Part shown: positions 44,313-53,300 of the stretch, piece by piece | How the letters are laid out: each line of letters opens with the position of its first letter | How positions within the stretch are numbered: the first letter of the stretch is position 1 | Source of the DNA: Sphaerochaeta pleomorpha str. Grapes | Lineage (GTDB): Bacteria; Spirochaetota; Spirochaetia; Sphaerochaetales; Sphaerochaetaceae | Length of the DNA stretch: 64,000 nucleotides | Direction: 5' to 3' | Assembly (NCBI RefSeq): GCF_000236685.1 | Contig: NC_016633.1 | Location: forward strand, 1,984,001-2,048,000 | The notes under the pieces: model-generated | What the model was told of the DNA's origin: nothing | The model's database searches: none | The model's input: only the letters and a program-made list of their open reading frames with translations | Translations under genes and position numbers: made by a program

Positions 44313-45268
44313 ATAAAAAAGCACTCAGTTATCTTTGTATATTCTTTCTCCTTGTCCTTTTCTTTTCAGGATGCGAGAAGCGAAATGAACGGGATAACCC
44401 TTATCGCATTGCGGTAATAACCATGATGCAGGGAGGAGAGTTCTGGGGAGAAGTCAAGAACGGAGCCAGGAATGCCAGAACAGAAACCGGTGCGGTTTTG
44501 GAATTTTTCGCCCCGGTAAACGAATCAGACTATGAGGAACAGATTGCCTGTGTAGAGAAAGCCATTACCCAAAAGTTCGATGCCATCGTATTGACCCCGA
44601 GTCACAGTACAAAGCTGGAAGAAGTCGTGCGGAAGGCGCAGGCAAAGGGCATCGAGGTGGTGCTTGCGGACACATCCCTCAAAAACAGGCTTGGCGATTT
44701 TTCAGTTACTGCCGATTATCATGCAATCGGCAAAAAAATGGGTTACCATGCATTCTCCCTCTTTGATGCGGATGAGCCCATCAATGCAATGGTACTCGGA
44801 TCTCTTCCCAATACTACGGCAATGACAAACATGGTTGAAGGACTTGTTGAAGCTTTCGGGGAAAACGACAAGGCAACTATCCGCTATGCAACCTATAGCT
44901 TCACCGATGAATCAATCGCGAGGAAAATAACGCAGAAAACCATCGGGGATGATCCCTCTGTAAACGTAATTTTTGCCTTGGAGGAAAACACCGCACATGG
45001 GGCAATAGATGCCCTTGGTGAAAATAGCAAAGTTCGTTTCATTGCCTTGGGTACAACCCAGTATGAAATACAACTACTTGAGAACAATACAATCGATGCA
45101 CTGGTTGTGGTAAACACCTTTAACATGGGATATCGTTCGGTAAAGGCGGCAATAGATCTTCTCAACGGTAAAAAACCCATTGAGAAGCTGGTAGATTACG
45201 CTTTGGTCACCAAACAGACAATGTTTAGCGAAGAACACCAGAGGCTCTTGTTCCAGTCGCTGAACTGA
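44309..45268 (+). CDS. Sugar-binding lipoprotein (type-1 periplasmic binding protein), likely kinase partner
   Basis: A 319-aa lipoprotein: the signal peptide ends in the lipobox FFSGC (Cys near residue 22). A ribose/galactose-type binding fold follows (YRIAVITMMQGGEFWGEVKNGA, KFDAIVLTPSHSTKLEEVV, VVLADTSLK, NVIFALEENTAHGAIDALG, DALVVVNTFNMGYRSVKAAID). No transporter gene lies directly beside it on this strand, and it is translationally coupled to a histidine kinase. This resembles the XylFII-LytS arrangement, where a binding protein presents sugar to the kinase. The convergent mgl operon has its own MglB, so this copy is most likely the sensor. Confidence 0.88.
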   Translation: MNKKALSYLCIFFLLVLFFSGCEKRNERDNPYRIAVITMMQGGEFWGEVKNGARNARTETGAVLEFFAPVNESDYEEQIACVEKAITQKFDAIVLTPSHSTKLEEVVRKAQAKGIEVVLADTSLKNRLGDFSVTADYHAIGKKMGYHAFSLFDADEPINAMVLGSLPNTTAMTNMVEGLVEAFGENDKATIRYATYSFTDESIARKITQKTIGDDPSVNVIFALEENTAHGAIDALGENSKVRFIALGTTQYEIQLLENNTIDALVVVNTFNMGYRSVKAAIDLLNGKKPIEKLVDYALVTKQTMFSEEHQRLLFQSLN

Positions 45269-45321
45269 ATCGGAAAAACCTTCTGTAACCTTGAAATGAA
45301 GAATACCGTTCTTTAACAGAA

Positions 45322-45350
45322 AGAGGCCATCGCTTTTGGCGATAGCCTCT
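45322..45350 (-). terminator. Terminator between convergent sensor and mgl operons
   Basis: AGAGGC-C-ATCGC (45322-45333) pairs with GCGAT-A-GCCTCT (45339-45350), an 11-bp stem with one mismatch and a 5-nt loop. On the minus strand it is followed by TTTCTGTT, so it ends mglBAC; it may also stop plus-strand transcripts. Confidence 0.8.
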
Positions 45351-45375
45351 ATACCATGCAATTTTAAAATAGGAA

Positions 45376-46407
45376 CTATTTCTTCTGTACGTATTTGCGG
45401 ATATCAAAGGAAACTGCAGATACGATGATCAAGCCCTTGATAATGTTCTGCCAGTACGGATTGATGCCGATAAACGTCAAACCGTAGTTGATGAAGGAGA
45501 AGATGATAACACCGGCTATTACACCGCTTACCGTTCCCACACCACCTGTGGTAGAGACACCACCGACAACGCAAGAGGCAATGGCATCAAGCTCATAGCC
45601 GTTTCCGTAGTTGTTTGTAGCTCCACCGGTTCTCGCAGCTTCTAGGACACCCGAGAAAGCAATAAGACCACCGCAAAGCCCAAAAAGCCCGACCAGCGTT
45701 TTGGTAATATTGATACCAGAAACTGCCGCTGCCTCAGGGTTTCCTCCTACTGCATAAATGTTCTTGCCAAATACCGTCTTGTTGAGAATAACCCATACAA
45801 TGACAGCAACAACCGCTGCAAAGATACATATAACCGGAATAAAACCAATCGAACCGGAACCAAGGAATGTGAAATCGTTCCTCAATCCTCCGATAGGCTG
45901 GCTATTGTTTGGAGGCATATTGAAATAAATGGAAGTCACACCATAAATAATCAACATAGAGGAAAGGGTTGCAATGAATGCAGGTACCTTGAATTTTGCA
46001 ACAATCATTCCGTTCAGCATCCCAAAGAGCGTACCGACCATAACAGCAATCAAAATGGGAATAAAGATTGAAATCTGCCCCATCTCAGGATAGAAACGCC
46101 TTACATAGTCAGGATTCTGTAAGAAGGAAGCTGAAATAACAGCTGCCATGCCAACCATACGGCCACCGCCAAGGTCAACACCACCGGTCAAGATGACAAA
46201 CATCATGCCCAAGGCCATGATGATTTTCGTCGAACTCATCATCAAGATATCACGCACAACCCGCATGCTCAGAATCCTAGGGTTGATTATTGCAATGACA
46301 ATGACTAAAAGCAAAAGAACCAGGAAAATAGCTTTTTCCATGGCAAATTGCCTGAGCGTTTTCTTGTCGCTCACCATATTTTCATTCGTAATACTGTTAC
46401 TGCTCAT
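45376..46407 (-). CDS. mglC: Galactose/methyl-galactoside ABC transporter permease
   Basis: A 343-aa permease with about ten hydrophobic helices and a GAGGAG ribosome site. Family landmarks include GMMFVILTGGVDLGGGRMVGMAAV, GMLNGMIVAKFKVPAFIATLSS, YAVGGNPEAAAVSGINI and IASCVVGGVSTTGGVGTVSGV. These place it in the RbsC/MglC group. It is the last gene of mglBAC, 13 bp after mglA. Together with MglA and MglB it imports galactose or glucose across the inner membrane. Confidence 0.95.
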   Translation of the reverse strand: MSSNSITNENMVSDKKTLRQFAMEKAIFLVLLLLVIVIAIINPRILSMRVVRDILMMSSTKIIMALGMMFVILTGGVDLGGGRMVGMAAVISASFLQNPDYVRRFYPEMGQISIFIPILIAVMVGTLFGMLNGMIVAKFKVPAFIATLSSMLIIYGVTSIYFNMPPNNSQPIGGLRNDFTFLGSGSIGFIPVICIFAAVVAVIVWVILNKTVFGKNIYAVGGNPEAAAVSGINITKTLVGLFGLCGGLIAFSGVLEAARTGGATNNYGNGYELDAIASCVVGGVSTTGGVGTVSGVIAGVIIFSFINYGLTFIGINPYWQNIIKGLIIVSAVSFDIRKYVQKK

Positions 46408-46420
46408 ATTGACTCCTCAC

Positions 46421-47926
46421 CTAGCCGACATATTTCGTCGCCAGTTGCATTATTTCTTCCTGGTTGGTCTTCTTGCTATCCACCGTGCCTGCGACACGCC
46501 CTTCGCTCATCACAACAATCCTATCAGTCATTCCAATCAATTCCGGCATTTCAGAACTGATCATAATCACCCCTTTCCCTTGGGCTGCCAAGGCGGACAT
46601 GATTACGTAGATCTCATATTTTGCCCCGACATCAATACCTCTGGTAGGTTCATCCAGAATGAGGATATCAGGGGTCGTAAGCAACCAACGGGCAATCAGG
46701 ACCTTCTGCTGGTTTCCCCCGCTCAGACTCTTGATAAGCGTCTTTGCCGAAGGGGTTTTTACATCCAGCTCCTTGAGGCTTTTCTTTACATCGGCAGTCA
46801 TACGCGAACTGGTAAGTAGCCGGGCTTTATTTACATATGAGGACATATTGGCTATGAGAAGGTTTTCCTGTACGGAAAGGACCGGGAAAATTCCCGTTGC
46901 ACGTCTTTCTTCGGTAAGCAGGGCCATTCCGAGCTTTTTCCCCTCATAGGCGCTATTACAGGTTTTTTCTTCACCCTTTACATACAGATGCCCTTCACTG
47001 TGCAGACGAAGACCGAAGACGGCTTCCATAACTTCTGTACGCTGGGCCCCTACAAGGCCTCCGATACCGAGAATCTCTCCACGGTGCAATGTCATGGAAA
47101 CATTCTGGAAACTTCTTGGGTTCGGGGAGGTATAATTATCAATCCGCAGCAATTCTTCTCCGATCTTCGATTCTCGCAGAGGAAAGCGATGGGTAAGGTC
47201 TCGGCCGACCATCTTTTTGATAATCATTGCCGTAGTCAGTTCACTGGCTGCCCAGGTACCAACGTACTTTCCATCTCGCATGATGGTCACTTCGTCGGAA
47301 ATCTGGAGGATTTCTTCCATCTTATGGGAGATATAAATGATAGCGACCCCACGCGCTTTCAGCGCACGGATAATAGTAAACAAATGGGCGACTTCGTTTT
47401 CCGTCAAGGAAGAACTCGGTTCATCCATAATGATTATTTTCGAAGCATAGGAGACAGCTTTTGCTATCTCGACACTCTGAGCTTTGGAGACTGAAAGCAT
47501 GCGAAGTTTGTCTTCCGGTTTGATGGTGAGGTTGAGCTCCTTGAGCAATTCCTCGGTTTTCTTATACATCAGCGCATGGTCGACAAAAGGGCTATTCTTC
47601 CCTCCTATGCGGGGGAATCTGCCAAGCCAGATATTTTCCATGACAGATCGATACGGAATCGAATGCAATTCCTGGTGAATCATAGAAATACCAAGATGCA
47701 AAGCCTCTTTTACGCTTTCAATCTTGACCGGTTGTTCGTTGAAAAGGATTTCACCTTGATCCATCGAATATAAGCCAAACAGACATTTCATGAGCGTAGA
47801 TTTTCCGGCACCGTTCTCGCCCATGAGTGCATGTACCGTTCCCGGTCTCACTTTCAGGGTAACATCATCCAAAGCCTTAACACCGGGAAAGGATTTGGAA
47901 ACATGGTTCATTTCTAATATGTACAT
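46421..47926 (-). CDS. mglA: Galactose/methyl-galactoside ABC transporter ATP-binding protein (two ATPase domains)
   Basis: ATG 47926 behind AAGGA gives 501 aa. There are two ATPase domains: the first with Walker A GENGAGKSTLMKCL, signature-like LSVSKAQSVEIAKAV and Walker B IIIMDEPSSSLTE; the second with a degenerate Walker A (GGLVGAQRTEV), signature LSGGNQQKVLIARWL and Walker B ILILDEPTRGIDVG. This asymmetry is normal for RbsA/MglA proteins. It is preceded by a stem-loop separating it from mglB. Confidence 0.96.
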   Translation of the reverse strand: MYILEMNHVSKSFPGVKALDDVTLKVRPGTVHALMGENGAGKSTLMKCLFGLYSMDQGEILFNEQPVKIESVKEALHLGISMIHQELHSIPYRSVMENIWLGRFPRIGGKNSPFVDHALMYKKTEELLKELNLTIKPEDKLRMLSVSKAQSVEIAKAVSYASKIIIMDEPSSSLTENEVAHLFTIIRALKARGVAIIYISHKMEEILQISDEVTIMRDGKYVGTWAASELTTAMIIKKMVGRDLTHRFPLRESKIGEELLRIDNYTSPNPRSFQNVSMTLHRGEILGIGGLVGAQRTEVMEAVFGLRLHSEGHLYVKGEEKTCNSAYEGKKLGMALLTEERRATGIFPVLSVQENLLIANMSSYVNKARLLTSSRMTADVKKSLKELDVKTPSAKTLIKSLSGGNQQKVLIARWLLTTPDILILDEPTRGIDVGAKYEIYVIMSALAAQGKGVIMISSEMPELIGMTDRIVVMSEGRVAGTVDSKKTNQEEIMQLATKYVG

Positions 47927-47974
47927 ACAGTTCCTTGGCGGCACCGGAACACCAGTGCACTTCTTCGAAAGAAA

Positions 47975-48003
47975 CCCCCCGGATTTTTCTAGAACCCGGA
48001 GGG
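47975..48003 (-). terminator. Intercistronic hairpin between mglB and mglA
   Basis: On the minus strand CCCTCCGGGTT pairs with AATCCGGGGGG (11 pairs, two of them G-U), followed by TTTCTTTC. It lies 22 bp after the mglB stop and probably causes partial termination or protects mglB mRNA, giving excess binding protein. Confidence 0.7.
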
Positions 48004-48024
48004 AGAATTTACATCCAACCAGCC

Positions 48025-49041
48025 CTATTTAAACTGCTTGTAGTTTTCTTTGGTGACCTTCTGGTAGGGAACCCATACATACTTGCCATCGGTAATGGTG
48101 TAACCGATAGAAGCAGAAGTCGGGGTCTTGCCTTTGGCCAGATCATAGGAAAGCATGAAGGTTGCACGGCCCTGGTTGTTCGCATCGTTCAATACGGTTC
48201 CGAGCAAAGTGCCTTCTTCGAGAGCCTGGAGAGCAGGAGCGGTAGCATCAACACCTACGACAGGCATGAATTTACCATCTTTGAAATAACCGGCAGCCTT
48301 GAGGGCTTCGATGGCACCGAGGGCCATGTCGTCGTTATTTGCAAATACAGCTTCAATCTTGTCGCCCTGTGAAGCGATGAAAGCAGCCATTTTCTCTTGG
48401 CCCTTTACACGGTCCCACATACCAGTATCTTCAGCAAGTTTCTCGACCTTCATTCCATTGTCCTTGAGGCACTTGATGGAATATTCGGTGCGAAGCTCTG
48501 CATCCTGGTGTCCGGGTTCGCCTTTGAGCATGACATACTGGAGAACTCCATCACCATTGCGGTCCATGGTAGCTTGATTGGCTTTCCAGTAATCAGCAAT
48601 AATCTGACCACTCATGGTACCTGACTCTTCAGCCTTTGCACCAACATAATATACCTTGTCCCATTTTGCCATATCTTCGGCAAGTGGTTCACGATTGAAG
48701 AATACTACAGGAATGCTGGCCTTTTTTGCCTTGTCGATGATAACACCGGCAGCAGTGCGGTCAACGGGGTTGATCTGCATAGCTTTTACACCCTTGGTAA
48801 TAAAAAGGTCAACCTTTTCATTCTGGGTGGCCTGGATGTTCATTGAGTCTACAACATCAACCTTTGCATCGGTTGTCGCTGCTGCTGCAACGATTGCATT
48901 CTTTACACCAGTCATGAAGGTGTCATCAAACTTGTAGATAGCACACCCGATCGAAACAGTGCTGCTTTCACTCTGCCCTTGGGCAAAGACCGGCATTACG
49001 AGCGTGAGTGCCAGACACGTAACAATAGCGAATTTTTTCAT
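48025..49041 (-). CDS. mglB: Galactose/glucose-binding periplasmic protein
   Basis: A 338-aa binding protein with a TAGGAGG ribosome site and signal peptide KKFAIVTCLALTLVMPVFAQ. The mature sequence follows E. coli MglB closely in key places: IGCAIYKFDDTFMTGVKNAI, ITKGVKAMQINPVDRTAAGVI, IPVVFFNREP, WDKVYYVGAKAEESG, and the hinge region EAVFANNDDMALGAIEAL. The substrate is therefore probably galactose or glucose. It is the first gene of mglBAC, and its upstream region contains interleaved palindromes. Confidence 0.95.
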   Translation of the reverse strand: MKKFAIVTCLALTLVMPVFAQGQSESSTVSIGCAIYKFDDTFMTGVKNAIVAAAATTDAKVDVVDSMNIQATQNEKVDLFITKGVKAMQINPVDRTAAGVIIDKAKKASIPVVFFNREPLAEDMAKWDKVYYVGAKAEESGTMSGQIIADYWKANQATMDRNGDGVLQYVMLKGEPGHQDAELRTEYSIKCLKDNGMKVEKLAEDTGMWDRVKGQEKMAAFIASQGDKIEAVFANNDDMALGAIEALKAAGYFKDGKFMPVVGVDATAPALQALEEGTLLGTVLNDANNQGRATFMLSYDLAKGKTPTSASIGYTITDGKYVWVPYQKVTKENYKQFK

Positions 49042-49068
49042 GTAATCCTCCTAAATGGATTTTCTCTA

Positions 49069-49108
49069 TGCTAAGTTTTGCATGACCTTAGCAAACCGTA
49101 CATGCAAA
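49069..49108 (-). promoter_or_regulatory. Interleaved inverted repeats upstream of mglB
   Basis: TGCTAAG (49069-49075)/CTTAGCA (49087-49093) and TTTGCATG (49077-49084)/CATGCAAA (49101-49108) are two perfect dyads, 7 and 8 bp, interlocked within 40 bp and lying 28-67 bp before the mglB start. They are candidate operators. An alternative is two mutually exclusive RNA stems in the 5' leader. Confidence 0.55.
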
Positions 49109-49211
49109 TTTTTTCGGATATTCTTGGTTTTTTTTGGATAGTCAGGGGAAAAAGAAAAAAAACCTTCAACTGAAAACCCACTGGCAAGTGAATGGATTTG
49201 TTTACAGTAGG

Positions 49212-50213
49212 TCAAAATACCTTCAATCTTTTACATAAGGAAATCCAATAAGGAGACTGCAGGCCCAAAACAGATGGCAACTGTTCTTTGGCAATCGATA
49301 CTCGAGGTGGAATCGGAGAGGCAACAGATCCAGGACCATAACTGTGCGATTCAAAGAATTTTGACTGACTTGGCGTAAACTCTATCTGGCTTCCGTCTGC
49401 ACAGTTTGCATGCATCGAAGTCCAACCTTCAAAGCAGATGTGTCCATCGAGAAAGCAATCAACAAGAACTGCACAGGGAACCAGGGAAGGGTCTGCCTTG
49501 GGATGCCAAGGCCTTCCCAGGTAGACAGAAGAAAGGGGAACCCCTGTATCGGCACATACGAACCGACAGCAATAAAACAGAAAACCCAGATCACCGCTTT
49601 TTGTGGAGGGAGCGCAGATATAGCCTTTCCCCCTTGAGACAACCAAACAATGGAGAAACAGGCAGCTTCCAGAACCAAAAATGAAATCAACCAGTCCTTC
49701 AATGGTACAGGAATCGATTTGATGCGACCCATGGTCAAGGAACAAAGTATCCTGATACCCCAGAAACCGACAATGGGAAAGGTATACACAGTCAGAAAAG
49801 CCTGTCGTTCGTAGCGCAACAGCCTGCAACCCTGTGATTTTTCCAAAATCCCTATCGCTTTCTTTCCTGTGCATGGGATAATCGAAGTCATTGGCAATCG
49901 TAATATGCTCGGCACGAAAGCCAGGTGCTGATACTGTTACGGTTGCACTTGCAAAAGTGCCCATGGGCACCCCACCACAAAGAGAGGAAGCACTATCGCC
50001 GTACACAATGCTGGTTGTATCCTCTGAATCGCCCCTGATTGTTACATCTGGGTGATCAATATACAATTTTTCACGGTAAACCCCTGGTTGGAGAAAAAAA
50101 ACCAACGGGGACAACTCCCCTTTCTTTGCATCGAGGCCCTCTTGTATGGTTCTGAACTCTCCATCTGGCCCGATGGTAATCAATTGTGCTTCCATACTCA
50201 GATTATACGACAT
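49212..50213 (-). CDS. Pectinesterase (carbohydrate esterase family 8), apparently cytoplasmic
   Basis: A 333-aa pectin methylesterase with the CE8 signature in order: GPDGEFRTIQEGLDA, LQPGVYREKLYI, LQAVALRTTGFSDCVYLSHC, GYQDTLF (catalytic Asp), GLVDFIFGSGSC (catalytic Asp) and VYLGRPWHP (catalytic Arg). It lacks a signal peptide, so it would demethylate short, imported methyl-oligogalacturonides inside the cell. The start is uncertain: ATG 50213 or the downstream MEAQ start six codons later. No pectin lyase or transporter is next to it. Confidence 0.9.
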   Translation of the reverse strand: MSYNLSMEAQLITIGPDGEFRTIQEGLDAKKGELSPLVFFLQPGVYREKLYIDHPDVTIRGDSEDTTSIVYGDSASSLCGGVPMGTFASATVTVSAPGFRAEHITIANDFDYPMHRKESDRDFGKITGLQAVALRTTGFSDCVYLSHCRFLGYQDTLFLDHGSHQIDSCTIEGLVDFIFGSGSCLFLHCLVVSRGKGYICAPSTKSGDLGFLFYCCRFVCADTGVPLSSVYLGRPWHPKADPSLVPCAVLVDCFLDGHICFEGWTSMHANCADGSQIEFTPSQSKFFESHSYGPGSVASPIPPRVSIAKEQLPSVLGLQSPYWISLCKRLKVF

Positions 50214-50274
50214 CCTGCTTGTAGAATGGAGTCATCCCTTTCTCTTTTTCTTACGACTTTGCCCCATACCATAT

Positions 50275-50304
50275 AAAGGGCCCTTCCTTACGGAAAGACC
50301 CTTT
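50275..50304 (-). terminator. Probable terminator after nifJ
   Basis: AAAGGG (50275-50280) pairs with CCCTTT (50299-50304), with inner pairing CTTCC/GGAAAG around a TTAC loop. It lies about 48 bp after the nifJ stop; the following minus-strand bases TATATGG give only a weak T-tract. Confidence 0.6.
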
Positions 50305-50351
50305 GGTTAGAATCAGACACTATTTGGCCGGAGAACCAGCCAAATCATGGT

Positions 50352-53300
50352 TTACATAAGAGGACCAAGCTTCTCGTAGAAACTCATGCGGTTCTTGGCA
50401 TCTTCCTCAGCTTTTGCAAACAACTCATCAGCATGTTCGGGGTTTGTCTTATACAATGAAGTATAGCGAACCTCGCCCTTGATGAAGTCCTGGAATGAGG
50501 AAGTAGCAGGCTTGGTGTCCCATGCAAACTTCTTGCCTTCTTCCATGGCAGGGTTGAAGCGATACATCGGCCAGTAACCTGCGTCAACAGCCTTCTTCTC
50601 TTCGACCTGGCTGAAACGCATGTTCATTCCGTGGTTGATACAAGGAGCATAGCAGAATACGATCGAAGGACCGTTCCATGCGATAGCTTCCTGCAGAGCC
50701 TTCTGGGCATGAGCCCTGTTGGCGCCCAAGGAAATGGATGCAACATAAGCATGTCCGTAGGTCATGCACATGAAGCCCATGTTCTTCTTGCCAATCTGCT
50801 TGCCTGCATTTGCAAACTTTGCAACTGCTGCAATCGGGGTTGCCTTTGAAGCCTGTCCGCCGGTGTTGGAGTAAACCTCGGTGTCGAGCACCAGAATGTT
50901 TACGTTCTTGCCGGAAGCGACAACATGGTCAACACCACCGTATCCGATATCGTAAGCCCAACCGTCACCACCGATGATAAAGACTGTCTTGTCGGAGAAG
51001 TAATCCTTCAGTTCGACAATCTTGCCCAGTACTTCTTTTTCCTCGGCAGTCTTTGCAGCTGCCAGAGCATCGGGAAGCAAAGCCTGAACTTCTTTCTGTG
51101 CCTGTACGGCAGCATCGGAAGACTCAGCCCAGAGAGTAAGAGATTTCTCGATGGCAGACTTCAACGCAGCAGTGGTTCCAAGGGCAAACAAACGGTTGAT
51201 ATAGATCTTCAACTGGTTGCGGTTGCTGTCTACAGCAAGCCTCATACCAAGACCATACTCGGCGTTGTCCTCGAAAAGACTGTTTCCCCATGCTGGACCA
51301 CGACCATCAGAGGTACGGGTAGTATAAGGAATGGAGGGGAAGGTACCGCTATAGATGGAGGAACAACCAGTTGCGTTTGCAACAATCATCCGGTCACCGC
51401 AAATCTGCGATACCATCTTGACATACGGGGTTTCACCACAACCGGCACAGGCACCGGAGAACTCAAACAGCGGCTGCTTGAACTGGAGACCCTTGATTGA
51501 AGTTTCGAGGGTACCGTCAAGTACATCATACGGCAACTGTTCGAAGAATTCAGAGTTGATTGTCTCACCCTTCTCTCTTTCTTCGGCAATCGGGCTCAAC
51601 TCCAAAGCCTTGTTCTTTGCAGGACAAGTCTCTACGCAGACACCACAACCCTGGCAGTCTTCAGTGTAAACCTGAATCTTGAAAAGCAGACCGCGGTCAT
51701 TCTTGGTGTTTGACTTGAGTGTATTGAAAGTCTCAGGTGCACCGGCGAGATCTGCGGGATCAATCTGCTTTGCGCGGATTGCAGCGTGTGGGCAGGACTG
51801 TACACACTGGTTACACTGGATACAGTTTTCTGCAATCCAATGAGGAATGAACGGTGCTACACCGCGCTTCTCGTACTTTGCAGTACCGGTAGGCAGGGTA
51901 CCATCGAAAGACATCTTGGAAACAGGAATATCATTGCCCTTGAGGTGCATGATGGGTTCCATGATATCTTTTGCAAAATCAGAGGCATCGGAAGGAAGCA
52001 GAGCCTTAGGCACGAAGCTTTTGGTAATCTGAGCTGGAATAACAACCTGGTGCAAAGCATCGCTTGCGCCATCTACAGCTGCCCAGTTCTTCTTGACGAT
52101 TTCTTCGCCCTTCTTGAGGAAGGTCTTCTTGATGTACTTCTTGATCAAGTCGATAGCTTCCTGTTCAGGAAGGATTTCGCTGATTTTGAAGAATGCTGCC
52201 TGCATAACCGTGTTGATACGGGAACCCAGACCGGCATTTTCTGCAATGGCCAGTGCATCGATGTTATAGAAACGGATTTTCTTGCTGATAATCTGTTCCT
52301 GCATCTCACGAGTCAAGTGCTCGAATACCTCATCGGAAGGAATCTGGCTGTTCAAAAGGAATACACCATTCTTCTTCAAAGGACCAAGCATGTCGTAACG
52401 CCCGATATAGGCTGGATTGTGACAGGCGACAAAGTCTGCATTGTCGATCAACCACGGCATGTCCAAGGAACTCTTACCGAAGCGGAGGTGACTGATTGTG
52501 ATACCACCGGACTTCTTGGAGTCATATGCGAAATAAGCCTGTGCATTCTGGTCGGTATTGTCGCCGATGATCTTGATGGAGTTCTTGTTTGCACCGACAG
52601 TACCGTCAGAGCCAAGACCCCAGAACATGCAGGAAACAACTCCGGCGGGAGAAACGTCAATCTGTTCATTTACTGGAATCGAACGGTTGGTTACATCGTC
52701 GTTGATACCGACGGTGAAATTGTTGAAAGCAGCACCGCTGAGATGATCATAGACAGCCTTTGCATGGGAAGGAGTGAAATCCTTGCTGCTGAGGCCGAAA
52801 CGACCGCCAATTACCTTGATACCGGTGCGGCCAGCCTGGCTGAGAGCAGTTACGATATCGAGATAGAGGGGTTCGCCGATGCTTCCGGGTTCTTTGGTAC
52901 GGTCAAGCACGGCAATGCGCTTGGTCGACTCAGGAAGAGCTGCAATGAAATGATCAACACTGAACGGACGATAGAGACGGATTTTCAGGACACCGGTCTT
53001 TCCACCCTTCTTGTTGATGTATTCACTTGCCCATTCCATGGTATCTGCACCACTGCCCATGACAATTACGACATCGGTAGCGTTTGGATCGCCGACATAG
53101 TCGAACAAGTGATAGGCACGACCGGTAACGGTTGCGACCTGATCCATGTACTTCTGAACTATTGCAGGAACTACTTCATAGTACGGGTTGACAGTCTCAC
53201 GACCCTGGAAGTAAACGTCTTCGTTCTGGGCGGCAACCTTGATCTTGGGTTGCTCAGGACGCTGGGCTCTTTCGCGGAAGCGAAGAATGTATTCCTCGTT

